Counted from the first letter of the stretch, positions 26,462 through 35,336 are shown. The stretch is DNA of 64,000 nt from an uncultured Stenotrophomonas sp. (GCF_913778665.1 NZ_CAJYVQ010000010.1:177398-241397), one strand, 5' to 3'. Numbers and translations are program-made. Notes: generated from the letters alone by a model not told the origin.

Positions 26462-26519
26462 CGCCGAGCCCATGCTCGGCGGGCTTTGGCAGGGCAGCCG
26501 AGCGTGGGCTCGGCTCTAC
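26458..26519. repeat. SMAG dimer overlapping the 85-residue gene's stop
   Basis: The element runs from GTAG at 26458 to CTAC at 26519. It contains two GCCGAGC-type stems in inverted arrangement (GCCGAGCCCATGCTCGGC and GCCGAGCGTGGGCTCGGC). Such tail-to-tail pairs are common for this family. The GTAG provides the stop codon of the upstream gene. Confidence 0.85.
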
Positions 26520-26534
26520 ACCGGCGCAGCCAAC

Positions 26535-26562
26535 AAAAAACCCCGCCGAAGCGGGGTTTTTT
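26535..26562. terminator. Bidirectional intrinsic terminator
   Basis: AAAAAACCCCGC (26535-26546), CGAA loop, and GCGGGGTTTTTT (26551-26562) form a 12-bp stem flanked by A and T runs. It lies between two converging units: the small exported protein operon and lpdA, whose stop is at 26612. It can serve both. Confidence 0.93.
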
Positions 26563-26611
26563 GTTTGCAGGGGGAGGGCCGGCCAGCGGTCTGCACCCGC
26601 CCGGATGCAGA

Positions 26612-28048
26612 TCAGTTCGCCTTGTGGATGGCGCGCTTGCTGACGGCCATCGCCGCGTCGTGGACCACTTCCGACAGCGACGGGTGGGCGTGGCAGATGC
26701 GGGCCAGGTCATCGGCCGAACCGCTGAACTCCATGGTCAGCACACCTTCGTGCACCAGTTCGGAGACGTTGGCGCCGACCAGGTGCATGCCCAGGATGCG
26801 GTCCGTTTCGGCGTGGGCCAGGATCTTCACGAAGCCTGCCGGCTCGATCATCGCCACGGCGCGGCCGTTGGCGGCGAACGGGAAGCTGCCGGCCTTGTAC
26901 GGAATGCCTTCGGCCTTCAGCTGGGCTTCGGTCTTGCCGACCCAAGCCAGTTCCGGTTCGGTGTAGATGACCCACGGGATGGTGTCGAAGTTGACGTGGC
27001 CCGGCAGACCGGCGATCAGCTCAGCCACCGCGATGCCTTCCTCGAAGCCCTTGTGCGCCAGCATCGGGCCGCGCACGCAGTCGCCGACCGCCCAAACGCC
27101 GTCGACGCCGGTGTGGCAGTGCGCGTCGACTTCGATCTGGCCGCGCTCGTTGATCTTGACGCCGGTGCCTTCGGCCAGCAGGCCCTTGGTGGCGGCGCGG
27201 CGGCCAACGGCCACCAGCAGCTTGTCCACGGTCAGGGTCTTCTCGCCTTCGCTGTCGGTGTAGGTGACAACGACTTCCTTCTTCTTGCCCTTGCCAGTGA
27301 TTTCGGTCTTGGAAACCTTGGCACCGAGGCGGATGTCCAGGCCCTGCTTCTTGAATTCCTTGGCAGCGGTCTTGGCCACTTCGGCATCGGCCACGGCCAG
27401 GAACTCCGGCAGTGCTTCCAGGATCGTGACTTCAGCGCCCAGACGCTTCCACACGCTGCCCAGTTCCAGGCCGATCACGCCGGCGCCGATCACCGCCAGG
27501 CGGTTCGGCACTTCGGTGAAGTCCAGGCCGCCGACGTTGTCGACGATGGTCTCGCCGTCGAACTTGGCGAACGGCAGTTCGATCGAATCCGAACCGGCCG
27601 CGATGATGACGTTGGTGCCCTTCAGCTCGACGATGGAACCGTCATGCTGGGTGACCTTGACCACGTTGCCCGGCTGCAGTTCGCCGAAGCCGTAATACGC
27701 GGCGACCTTGTTGGCCTTGAACAGCATGCCGATGCCGCCGGTGAACTGCTTGACGATCTTGTCCTTGCGGCCAACCATCGCCTCGACGTCGATCTTGGCA
27801 TCCTTGAAGCTGATGCCGTGGTCGCCAAAGATGTGGCCCATGTTCCAGAACTGGCGCGAGGAATCCAGCAGCGCCTTGGACGGGATGCAGCCCACGCGCA
27901 GGCAGGTGCCGCCCAGGGCCGGCTTGCCGTCCTTGCCCAGCGCTGCGTCGATGCAGGCGGTCTTCAGGCCCAGCTGGGCCGCGCGGATGGCAGCGTGGTA
28001 ACCGGCCGGGCCGGCACCGATGACGACGACGTCGAATTGTTCAGCCAT
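26612..28048 (-). CDS. lpdA: Dihydrolipoyl dehydrogenase (E3)
   Basis: This 478-residue FAD-dependent oxidoreductase reoxidises the dihydrolipoyl group of E2 with NAD+. The N-terminal FAD motif VVIGAGPAGYHAAIRAAQLG and the redox-active disulfide GGTCLRVGCIPSK (C-x4-C) are present. The NAD-binding motif is VIGAGVIGLELGSVWKRLG and the C-terminal active-site His lies in HAHPSLSEVVHD. It is the last gene of sucA-sucB-lpdA and so most likely the E3 of 2-oxoglutarate dehydrogenase. It could also serve other 2-oxoacid complexes. The gap to sucB is 63 bases and contains a strong hairpin. Confidence 0.96.
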   Translation of the reverse strand: MAEQFDVVVIGAGPAGYHAAIRAAQLGLKTACIDAALGKDGKPALGGTCLRVGCIPSKALLDSSRQFWNMGHIFGDHGISFKDAKIDVEAMVGRKDKIVKQFTGGIGMLFKANKVAAYYGFGELQPGNVVKVTQHDGSIVELKGTNVIIAAGSDSIELPFAKFDGETIVDNVGGLDFTEVPNRLAVIGAGVIGLELGSVWKRLGAEVTILEALPEFLAVADAEVAKTAAKEFKKQGLDIRLGAKVSKTEITGKGKKKEVVVTYTDSEGEKTLTVDKLLVAVGRRAATKGLLAEGTGVKINERGQIEVDAHCHTGVDGVWAVGDCVRGPMLAHKGFEEGIAVAELIAGLPGHVNFDTIPWVIYTEPELAWVGKTEAQLKAEGIPYKAGSFPFAANGRAVAMIEPAGFVKILAHAETDRILGMHLVGANVSELVHEGVLTMEFSGSADDLARICHAHPSLSEVVHDAAMAVSKRAIHKAN

Positions 28049-28076
28049 TGAATTATTCCTTGATGCATTACCAGAA

Positions 28077-28100
28077 CCCCTCCGCGCAGGCGCGGAGGGG
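28077..28100 (-). other. Hairpin between sucB and lpdA
   Basis: CCCCTCCGCGC (28077-28087) and GCGCGGAGGGG (28090-28100) form a perfect 11-bp stem with a two-base loop between sucB and lpdA. There is no T-run in the direction of transcription, so it is more likely an mRNA-processing or stability element that adjusts lpdA relative to sucAB than a full terminator. Confidence 0.6.
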
Positions 28101-28111
28101 CGGGAGGTGTC

Positions 28112-29314
28112 TTACAGGCCGAACAGCATGCGGCCCGGGTTTTCCAGCTGGTTCTTGATGTCCACCAGGAACTGCACCGAATCCTTGCCGTCGATGATGC
28201 GGTGGTCGTACGACAGCGCGAGGTACATCATCGGCGCGATCACGACCTGGCCGTTCTGGGCGATCGGACGCTCCTTGATCGCGTGCATGCCCAGGATGGC
28301 GCTCTGCGGCGGGTTGATGATCGGGGTCGACAGCAGCGAGCCGAAGGTGCCGCCGTTGGTCACGGTGAAGGTGCCGCCCTGCAGCTCGTCCAGGCCCAGC
28401 TTGCCGTCACGCGCCTTCTTGGCGTAGTCGGCGATGGTCTTTTCGATGTCGGCGAACGACATGCGCTCGACGTTGCGCAGGACCGGGGTGACCAGGCCCT
28501 TCTCGGTGGACACGGCGATCGAGATGTCCGAGTAGCCGTGGTAGATGATGTCGTCGCCATCGATCGAGGCGTTGACCAGCGGGAAGCGCTGCAGCGCGTT
28601 GGCCGCGGCCTTCACGAAGAAGCTCATGAAGCCCAGCTTGATGCCGTGGGCCTTGACGAACTCGTCCTGCAGTTCCTTGCGCGCTGCCGAGACCTTGGAC
28701 AGGTCGACTTCGTTGAAGGTGGTCAGCATGGCGGTGGAGTTCTTCGACTCCATCAGGCGCTCGGCGATGCGCTTGCGGATGCGGGTCATCGGCACGCGCT
28801 CTTCCGGACGTGCGCCACCGGCCTTGCCGGCGCCGCCGTTGCGGGCGAAGTTGACGATGTCTTCCTTGGTGACGGCGCCGCGGCGGCCGGTGCCGTCGAC
28901 GTCGGCCGGGTTCACGCCTTCGGTGATGGCGGTGAAGCGGGCGCCCGGCGGCAGCGCATCGGCGGCCGACTTGGTAGCCGGGGCCGGAGCAGCGGCAGCT
29001 GCCGGAGCAGCAGCGGCCGGGGCAGCAGCGGCTGCCGGAGCAGCTTCAGCAGCCGGAGCCGGGGCAGCAGCGACCGCGCCTTCTTCGATGATCGCCACGA
29101 CCTGGCTGGAGGTCACGGTCGAGCCTTCGGCGAACTTGATTTCCTTCAGCACGCCGTCGACCGGCGACGGCACTTCCAGGACGACCTTGTCGGTTTCCAG
29201 GTCAAGCAGGTTTTCGTCGCGCTTGACGGCGTCGCCCACCTTCTTGTGCCAGGTGGCGATGGTGCCGTCGGCGACGGATTCGGGCAGTACCGGGGCTTTG
29301 ACTTCGGTGGCCAT
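28112..29314 (-). CDS. sucB: 2-oxoglutarate dehydrogenase E2 (dihydrolipoyl succinyltransferase)
   Basis: This 400-residue core enzyme of the 2-oxoglutarate dehydrogenase complex transfers succinyl from the lipoyl arm to CoA. The single N-terminal lipoyl domain carries the target lysine in [11 protein letters not shown] (about residue 43). An Ala/Pro-rich hinge (about 80-110), a peripheral-subunit-binding domain ([11 protein letters not shown]) and the catalytic domain follow, with the active-site His/Asp motif [16 protein letters not shown]. It lies 39 bases after sucA in the same operon. Confidence 0.96.
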   Translation of the reverse strand: MATEVKAPVLPESVADGTIATWHKKVGDAVKRDENLLDLETDKVVLEVPSPVDGVLKEIKFAEGSTVTSSQVVAIIEEGAVAAAPAPAAEAAPAAAAAPAAAAPAAAAAPAPATKSAADALPPGARFTAITEGVNPADVDGTGRRGAVTKEDIVNFARNGGAGKAGGARPEERVPMTRIRKRIAERLMESKNSTAMLTTFNEVDLSKVSAARKELQDEFVKAHGIKLGFMSFFVKAAANALQRFPLVNASIDGDDIIYHGYSDISIAVSTEKGLVTPVLRNVERMSFADIEKTIADYAKKARDGKLGLDELQGGTFTVTNGGTFGSLLSTPIINPPQSAILGMHAIKERPIAQNGQVVIAPMMYLALSYDHRIIDGKDSVQFLVDIKNQLENPGRMLFGL

Positions 29315-29353
29315 TGCGGGAGCTTCCTGGTTTGTCTTCTAAATAGGGGAGGA

Positions 29354-32185
29354 TTATTCAGCGAACGTGTCGTTGAACGGGTTGACCAGTGCGTCGGCGA
29401 CCAGCTGCTGCTGCTCGCGGACGTGGTCAGCCATGTGACCGGCAGCCGGCGAAGCCGAGCGTGCGCGACCGGCGTAGTGCAGGTTCTGGCCATCGGCCAG
29501 GCAGAACTGCAGGTGGTGGCGGATCTGGTACCACGCACCCTGGTTCTGCGGTTCCTCCTGCGTCCACACCACGTCGGTGGCCTTGCCGTACTTCTTCAGT
29601 TCGGCAGCCAGCAGCGCACGCGGGAACGGATACAGCTGCTCGACGCGGATGATCGCCACGTCGTCCTGGCCACGCTTGGTCTGGTCTTCTAGCAGGTCGT
29701 AGTAGACCTTGCCCGAGCACAGCACCACGCGCTTGACCTTCTTGGCATCGGCATTGGCATCGCCGATCAGGTGCTGGAACTCGCCGTTGGCCAGCTCGTC
29801 GAGGGTCGACACGGCCAGCTTGTGGCGCAGCAGCGACTTGGGCGACATCACCACCAGCGGCTTGCGGGTGGTCAGGTGCTGCTGGCGGCGCAGCATGTGG
29901 AAGGCCTGTGCCGGCGTCGACGGCACCACAACCAGCATGTTCTCCAGCGCGCACAGCTGCAGGAAGCGCTCCAGGCGCGCCGAGCTGTGTTCAGGGCCCT
30001 GGCCTTCATAACCGTGCGGCAGCAGCAGGGTCAGGCCGGAGATGCGGCCCCACTTGGCTTCACCGGCGGCGATGAACTGGTCGATGACGACCTGGGCGCC
30101 GTTGGCGAAGTCGCCGAACTGGCCTTCCCAGATGCACAGCGTGTTCGGATCGGTGGTGGAGAAGCCGTACTCGTAGGCCATCACCGCTTCCTCGCTCAGC
30201 AGCGAATCGATGACGGTGGCCTTCTCCGGCGAATCCACCAGCTGCCGAAGCGGCATGTAGTAGTTGTCGGTCTTCTGATCGTGCAGGATCGCATGGCGGT
30301 GGGTGAACGTACCGCGGCCGACGTCCTGGCCGACCAGGCGCAGTGCTTTGCCTTCGTCGAGCAGGGTGGCATAGGCCAGGTTCTCGGCAAAGCCCCAGTC
30401 GCCCGGGATCTCGCCGGCGGCCATCTTGCGGCGGTCGTCGTAGACCTTGGCCACGCGCGAGTGCAGCTGCACGTCTTCGGGGATGGTGTTGATCAGCTTG
30501 GCCAGCTCGACCAGCTTGTTCTTCTCAACCTTGGTCGAGATCGGATCGGACAGCTTTCCTTCCAGCAGCTTCGGCCAATCGACGAACAGCGGGCTGCTCG
30601 GCGGGGTCTTCTCGACCTTGGCCAGCTCGGTGGTGACTTCACCTGCGTCCAGCTTCTCGCGGTAAGCATCGACCATCGCCTTGCCGGCGCCGGCGGCAAT
30701 CACGCCCGCCTTTTCCAGCTGCTCGGCGTACATCTCGCGGGTGGTCGGGTGCTTGCGGATCACCTGGTACATCAGCGGCTGGGTGATTGCCGGTTCGTCG
30801 GCCTCGTTGTGGCCCCAACGGCGGTAGCACATCAGGTCGATGACCACGTCCTTGGCGAACTTCTGGCGGAACTCGAAGGCCAGCTGGGCAGCGAACACCA
30901 CCGCTTCCGGATCATCGCCGTTCACGTGCAGCACCGGGGCGGCGATCATCTTCGCCACGTCGGTCGCATAGCGCGTGGAGCGCGTATCCAGCGGGTTGGA
31001 GGTGGTGAAGCCGACCTGGTTGTTGACCACGATGTGCACGGTGCCGCCGACGGCGAAGCCGCGGGCCTGCGACATCTGGAACAGCTCCATGACCACGCCC
31101 TGGCCGGAGAAGGCCGCGTCGCCGTGGATCAGGATCGGCATGACCTGCTTGCGCGCGGTGTCCTTGCGGCGCTCCTGGCGCGAACGCACGGAACCGGCCA
31201 CGACCGGGTCGGCGATTTCCAGGTGCGACGGGTTGAACGCCAGCGCCAGGTGCACCGGGCCACCTTCGGTGGCGACGTCGGCGGAGAAGCCCATGTGGTA
31301 CTTCACGTCACCGGCCGACGCGTGCTCGTCGTGTTCGAACTTCCCTTCGAATTCGTCGAACAGCTTGCGCGGGTTCTTGCCCAGGGTGTTGACCAGCACG
31401 TTCAGACGGCCGCGGTGGGCCATGCCGATCACCACGTCCTTGACGCCATCCTTGCCGGCGTTGCGGATGATGGTGTCCATCATCGGGATCAGCGAGTCGC
31501 CGCCTTCCAGCGAGAAGCGCTTCTGGCCGACGTACTTGGTGTGCAGGTAGCGTTCCAGACCCTCGGCCGCAGTCAGGCGCTCCAGCGTGCGGCGCTGGGT
31601 GTCAGCGTCCAGCTGGTAGTTGCCGCCGGCCAGTTCCAGCTTCTTGTAGATCCACTGGCGCTGCTCGACCTCGGAGATGTGCATGAACTCCGCACCGATC
31701 GAGCCGGTGTAGGTGGCCTTCAGGCGTGCCAGCAGGTCGCGCAGCTTCATGCGCGGCTGGCCACCGACCCCTCCGGTGCTGAATTCGCTGTTGAGGTCGC
31801 CATCGGACAGGCTGTGGAACGGCAGGCCCAGGTCCGGGGTGTTGACCGGCGCGGCCAGGCCCAGCGGATCAAGACGGGCGTCCAGGTGACCGCGCGAGCG
31901 GTAGGCGGTGATCAGACGACCGACATTGCGCTCGCGCTCGTCGCCCGCACCATTGCCGGTGCCGGCTTTCAGCGCATCCTTGGCCGCGTCCGCGATGTGG
32001 GAGATGACGGCCGAGTGCGGAATGTCACCTGCTTCGCGGCCCTTGAAGCCGTCGAAGTAGGTTTTCCATTTGGGATCGACACTATCCGGGGAGACCAGGT
32101 ACTGCTCGTACAGGTCCTCGACATAGGAGGCGTTGCCGCCGGCGAGTTGCGAAGATTGCGCAAACTGCTTCAGTTGATTGTCCAC
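29354..32185 (-). CDS. sucA: 2-oxoglutarate dehydrogenase E1
   Basis: This 943-residue thiamine-diphosphate enzyme decarboxylates 2-oxoglutarate and succinylates lipoyl-E2. The N-terminal segment (SSQLAGGNASYVEDLYEQYLVSPDSVDPKW) is the E1o signature that binds the E2 core. Catalytic-domain motifs include GMAHRGRLNVLVNTLGK, the TPP region GDAAFSGQGVVMELFQMSQ, and LPHGYEGQGPEHSSARLERFLQL near the C-terminus. The start is a GTG at 32185 (reads MDNQLKQFAQSS). The first two genes of the TCA complex are followed by lpdA. Confidence 0.96.
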   Translation of the reverse strand: MDNQLKQFAQSSQLAGGNASYVEDLYEQYLVSPDSVDPKWKTYFDGFKGREAGDIPHSAVISHIADAAKDALKAGTGNGAGDERERNVGRLITAYRSRGHLDARLDPLGLAAPVNTPDLGLPFHSLSDGDLNSEFSTGGVGGQPRMKLRDLLARLKATYTGSIGAEFMHISEVEQRQWIYKKLELAGGNYQLDADTQRRTLERLTAAEGLERYLHTKYVGQKRFSLEGGDSLIPMMDTIIRNAGKDGVKDVVIGMAHRGRLNVLVNTLGKNPRKLFDEFEGKFEHDEHASAGDVKYHMGFSADVATEGGPVHLALAFNPSHLEIADPVVAGSVRSRQERRKDTARKQVMPILIHGDAAFSGQGVVMELFQMSQARGFAVGGTVHIVVNNQVGFTTSNPLDTRSTRYATDVAKMIAAPVLHVNGDDPEAVVFAAQLAFEFRQKFAKDVVIDLMCYRRWGHNEADEPAITQPLMYQVIRKHPTTREMYAEQLEKAGVIAAGAGKAMVDAYREKLDAGEVTTELAKVEKTPPSSPLFVDWPKLLEGKLSDPISTKVEKNKLVELAKLINTIPEDVQLHSRVAKVYDDRRKMAAGEIPGDWGFAENLAYATLLDEGKALRLVGQDVGRGTFTHRHAILHDQKTDNYYMPLRQLVDSPEKATVIDSLLSEEAVMAYEYGFSTTDPNTLCIWEGQFGDFANGAQVVIDQFIAAGEAKWGRISGLTLLLPHGYEGQGPEHSSARLERFLQLCALENMLVVVPSTPAQAFHMLRRQQHLTTRKPLVVMSPKSLLRHKLAVSTLDELANGEFQHLIGDANADAKKVKRVVLCSGKVYYDLLEDQTKRGQDDVAIIRVEQLYPFPRALLAAELKKYGKATDVVWTQEEPQNQGAWYQIRHHLQFCLADGQNLHYAGRARSASPAAGHMADHVREQQQLVADALVNPFNDTFAE

Positions 32186-32278
32186 GATGGAGGGTGTTGA
32201 TTCGCTTTGTGGGGTATGGCTTCAGAAGGACCCGGCAGAAACATGAATAGCCATGCACGGGCGCGTTCAAACAGCCAA

Positions 32279-32284
32279 ATTGTA
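32279..32284 (-). promoter_or_regulatory. Possible -10 hexamer for the sucA operon
   Basis: TACAAT on the minus strand differs from TATAAT at one position and lies 94 bases upstream of the sucA GTG. No convincing -35 is seen at the usual distance, so an activator-dependent or non-canonical promoter is possible. The rest of the 185-base gap to the upstream gene holds nothing else I recognise. Confidence 0.35.
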
Positions 32285-32370
32285 CCCCCAACCGGACACG
32301 AAGGGGCACCACCACAGGCATCCCGCGTCCCCCGGTGCCGCTTCCAGACAGGTTGGATCGAGCGGTCCGC

Positions 32371-33267
32371 TCAGATGCCAAGCGCGCGCAGCTCGCTGCA
32401 ATCGCGCGAACGGTCCCAGACACGCCGCAATTGCAGCTCGAACGGCTGCGAACGTGCCGGTAGCGCGACGGCGGCCTCGCCGTCGAGGCGATGCCCCATC
32501 AGACGAAAGTAGAAGTCGCCGGCATCGTTGAGCAGGCAGGCCGAGGCCAGCGCACGGTCGACCGGGTCGGTCACTTCACGGAACTGGATCACGCTTGGCA
32601 GGCGTTGGGCCAGCGCCAGCAGGGGCGCACCGGCCGAGGCGATCGCCGCCGCGTCGTGCACGATCACCCGCAGCTGCTTGTCATGGCGGGCGGTGACGAA
32701 GCGCCGCAGGGCAGCCTGTACCGGCGGCGTGTCCAACAGGCCGGGGTCCAGTTGGCGGCTGTGCAGCCACAGTTGGCGGCGGGCGCGGTGGATGATCGCG
32801 GTGGTGATCGCCACCGCCTCGGCGCGGCCGTCGATGGCACTGGCCGCGCCCAACCGGCGGCGCATCTGCTGGTGGCCGATGCCGGCCTCTTCGAACACCG
32901 CGCCCTCGGGCAGGAAGCCCTGGCGGGCGTAGAAGTCACGGGCCGGCAGCTGCGCGTGCAGGTGCAGTTCGACCAGGCCGAGCCGGCGTCCGGCCTCGAC
33001 CAACGCCTCCAGCAGGGCTTCACCGACGCCGCGGCTGCGATGGCCGGCCAGCACCGCCATCCGGCCGATGCGGCCATCGGGGGCCAGCCGGCCGGTGCCG
33101 ACCGGTTGGCCGTCGGCGTCCAGCGCCAGCACATGGGCGCTGACCGGGTCCAGCGCATCGCGTTCCAGCTCCGCGGCGATGCCCTGTTCCTGCACGAACA
33201 CCCGCTGCCGCACGTCGTGGATGGCGACATGGGCGTCGGTGTGGCTGACCTGCTGGACCCGGATCAT
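32371..33267 (-). CDS. GNAT acetyltransferase fused to a DUF7931-like domain
   Basis: This 298-residue protein has an N-terminal GNAT domain (about 1-145; AVLAGHRSRGVGEALLEALVEAGRRLG has the R/Q-x-x-G-x-G acetyl-CoA loop, and LHAQLPARDFYARQGFLPEG follows). The C-terminal domain (about 155-298) begins QLWLHSRQLDPGLLDTPPVQAALRRF and looks like the DUF7931 region, reminiscent of phospholipase-D-fold regions. The domains are probably linked functionally, but neither substrate is known. It starts nine bases after the RoxA-like gene ends, so the two form an operon. Confidence 0.8.
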   Translation of the reverse strand: MIRVQQVSHTDAHVAIHDVRQRVFVQEQGIAAELERDALDPVSAHVLALDADGQPVGTGRLAPDGRIGRMAVLAGHRSRGVGEALLEALVEAGRRLGLVELHLHAQLPARDFYARQGFLPEGAVFEEAGIGHQQMRRRLGAASAIDGRAEAVAITTAIIHRARRQLWLHSRQLDPGLLDTPPVQAALRRFVTARHDKQLRVIVHDAAAIASAGAPLLALAQRLPSVIQFREVTDPVDRALASACLLNDAGDFYFRLMGHRLDGEAAVALPARSQPFELQLRRVWDRSRDCSELRALGI

Positions 33268-33276
33268 GGGGATGGC

Positions 33277-34692
33277 TCAGGCGCGACCGTCGTCGCTGTC
33301 GTCTTCGTCGTGATCCTCGAAGTTGACGATGACCTCGATACCGTCGTCGTGCACGGTCACGGTGTGGACATCGTCGGACACCGCATCCGCGTCGATCGCG
33401 TCGACACGGTCACGTCCTTCGACCACTTCGCCGAGCACCACGGCGTCTTCGCCGTCGTCCTCGTCTTCAGCGTCATACACCTCGTTCGGATCGATCAACT
33501 GGAACACGCCACCGACCAGCAGCTGCTGGACCACCGCGCGGCCCTTGTCGGACAGGCCGCGGTAGGCGGTAGCGTCGAGCTGCTCGGCCCCGGCCAGGCG
33601 CTGTGCGTCCTTCACCGGCAGCGCGAAGTCCTGGCCGCTGACATACAGGCTGGCGCCACGCTTCGCCCGGCGCCAGGCCAGTCGCGCCCATGGGTGGCGC
33701 TGCAGCAGCAGGCCGGACGCCAGTGCCTCGACGACCTCTTCCTGTGCCGGCGCGGCCTGGTGGGCCATCACCTCACCGGCAGCGCGGTAGGTGGTGATGA
33801 AGCGGCCGAACCAGTCGCCCAGCTTGTCCGGGTCATTCATTCGGATGGCATTGAGCGCAGTGATCACCCGCGCCATCGCCACCGTGTCGATTTCGTTCGG
33901 GTCAGCCGGCACCTTCAGGTCGGCATCCTGGTAGCGGATGTTCTCGTCGGCATCGGCGATCAGGGTGTCCAGGTAGTCGCTGATCAGCTCGGCCGAGGCC
34001 GGCGCGCGCATGCCGAAGGAGAAGGTCAGGCAGGGGTCTTCGGCGACACCGTGGTGGGGCACGTTCGGCGGCAGGTACAGCATGTCGCCCGGCGCCAGCA
34101 CCCAGTCATGGGTCGGCTTGAACACTTTCAGCAGCTTCAGTTCCACGTCCGGGCGGAAGCCCAGCGGCGGCTGCTTGCCCTTGATCGATTCGCTGGCATC
34201 GATCTGCCAGCGGCGGTGGCCATGGGCCTGCAGCAGGAACACGTCGTACTGGTCGACATGGGCGCCGACCGAGCCACCGGTGGCGGCGAAGCTGATCATC
34301 ACGTCGTCCATGCGCCAGCGCGGCAGGAAGCTGAAGTGTTCGATCAGTGCGCGCACGTCCTTGTCCCATTTGTCCACGTCCTGCACCAGCAGGGTCCAGT
34401 CGTGGTCGGGCAGGGCGGGGAAGATGTCTTCCTGGAACGGGCCGCTGCGCACGCGCCAGCTGTCCTGGGCCTTGTCGTGTTCGATCAGGCGCGCCAGCAC
34501 GCCTTCCTCGCAGGCCAGGCCCGCGAGGTCTTCCGGCTGCACCGGGGTCTGGAAATCGGGGAAGGCGTTGCGGATCAGCAGCGGGCGTTTCTGCCAGAAG
34601 TCGCGCAGGAAGGTGGCCGGCGCCATGCCCAGCGGCTGGCCGGGGCGGGCGGTGACTTCAATGAGCGGAGCGGAGGACTTGCGGGCGGCCAT
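33277..34692 (-). CDS. roxA: RoxA-like cupin/JmjC ribosomal protein uL16 3-hydroxylase with acidic C-terminal tail
   Basis: This 471-residue member of the YcfD/RoxA family (2-oxoglutarate- and iron-dependent oxygenases) hydroxylates an arginine of ribosomal protein uL16 in E. coli. The iron ligands are visible as H145-V-D147 in GAHVDQYDVF and a His near 212 in PPNVPHHGVAED. The start at 34692 (MAARKSSAPLIEV) has AAGGA upstream. The family in E. coli is about 373 residues. Here there is an extra C-terminal stretch (about 400-471) that is strikingly acidic (DAEDEDDGEDAVVLGEVVEG...FEDHDEDDSDDGRA). That tail is unusual for the family and might bind basic ribosomal proteins. Confidence 0.88.
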   Translation of the reverse strand: MAARKSSAPLIEVTARPGQPLGMAPATFLRDFWQKRPLLIRNAFPDFQTPVQPEDLAGLACEEGVLARLIEHDKAQDSWRVRSGPFQEDIFPALPDHDWTLLVQDVDKWDKDVRALIEHFSFLPRWRMDDVMISFAATGGSVGAHVDQYDVFLLQAHGHRRWQIDASESIKGKQPPLGFRPDVELKLLKVFKPTHDWVLAPGDMLYLPPNVPHHGVAEDPCLTFSFGMRAPASAELISDYLDTLIADADENIRYQDADLKVPADPNEIDTVAMARVITALNAIRMNDPDKLGDWFGRFITTYRAAGEVMAHQAAPAQEEVVEALASGLLLQRHPWARLAWRRAKRGASLYVSGQDFALPVKDAQRLAGAEQLDATAYRGLSDKGRAVVQQLLVGGVFQLIDPNEVYDAEDEDDGEDAVVLGEVVEGRDRVDAIDADAVSDDVHTVTVHDDGIEVIVNFEDHDEDDSDDGRA

Positions 34693-34867
34693 GGGGGAAT
34701 CCTTGCAGCGGAAAGCGGGAGGGGCGGCGCGGCGGGCCGCCAAGGTCTCCATTGTCCGCCGTTCGTTGGGATTGCGCACGTGCGGTGGTTTGTCGCGGGG
34801 TTCCGGCCAACGGCTGAGCCCCTCGTGGCGGGGTCTGGGTTGGTCGCTGAAAGCAAAAGCCGGGTTT

Positions 34868-34973
34868 GGCCGGGCGGGTGGGCTGCGCGGGGGGGGCGCT
34901 GCAAGTACGTCCCTGTAAGCTTCGCCGCCGCATCCATGCGGCGGACACCCCCGCGCAGCTCACCCGCCCGGCC
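34868..34973 (+). repeat. Foldback element A: 26-bp arms around an inner 9-bp palindrome
   Basis: Arms of 26 bases (34868-34893 and 34948-34973) are inverted copies with one mismatch. The centre carries CCGCCGCAT-CC-ATGCGGCGG (34925-34944). The minus-strand version aligns with element B over its core: GTGTCCGC(C/G)GCATGGATGC(G/C)GCGG. The arms differ from those of B but stay complementary within A. The flanks show GACAGTT next to one end, as in B. Confidence 0.75.
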
Positions 34974-35062
34974 CCTGACAGTTTCCTGCGTGGCCCGCCA
35001 CGGAATGGAAGAGGAAAATCAAAGGCAAGAGCGGGTCGCGCGCTGCGCTTGCTCGTGCATCT

Positions 35063-35126
35063 GTAGAGCCGAGCCCACGCTCGGCTTGCTGTTGGAACAA
35101 GCAGCCGAGCACGGGCTCGGCTCTAT
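35063..35126. repeat. SMAG dimer
   Basis: The element opens with GTAGAGCCGAGCCCACGCTCGGC and closes with GCCGAGCACGGGCTCGGC-TCTAT. The closing tetranucleotide is CTAT instead of CTAC. It sits inside the roxA-purB island between the two foldback elements. Confidence 0.8.
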
Positions 35127-35152
35127 AAGGGCCGCAAAACCAAAACAAAGAA

Positions 35153-35177
35153 GGACGCGGCGAAGCCGCGTCCCTCT
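35153..35177 (-). terminator. Candidate purB terminator
   Basis: GGACGCGGC (35153-35161), GAA and GCCGCGTCC (35165-35173) form a perfect 9-bp stem. In the purB direction (minus) it is followed by TTCTTTGTTTTGG, a T-rich tract, so it could terminate the purB transcript, about 265 bases after the stop codon. Element B would then lie in the purB 3' untranslated region. Confidence 0.55.
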
Positions 35178-35238
35178 TTCAAATTCCGTCCCGACAACCC
35201 AATGCTCTTCGATCCGTCACCGGACAACTGTCAAAGGT

Positions 35239-35336
35239 GGGGCGGGATGGGTTCGCGGGGGTGTCCGCGGCATGGATGCCGCGGCCAAGCCCCCAGGGAT
35301 GGGTTTACGGCGTCCCCCGCGAACCCAACCCGCCCC
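35239..35336 (-). repeat. Foldback element B: 23-bp arms around an inner 9-bp palindrome
   Basis: Arms 35239-35261 and 35314-35336 are inverted copies with one mismatch. The inner hairpin is CCGCGGCAT-GG-ATGCCGCGG (35265-35284). It is oriented opposite to element A, and the cores align. GACAACTGTC next to the left arm matches the GACAGTT flank of A. Confidence 0.75.

Noticed and set aside
27264..27695. Plus-strand frames inside lpdA
   Set aside because: Antisense to a recognised flavoprotein and without signals.
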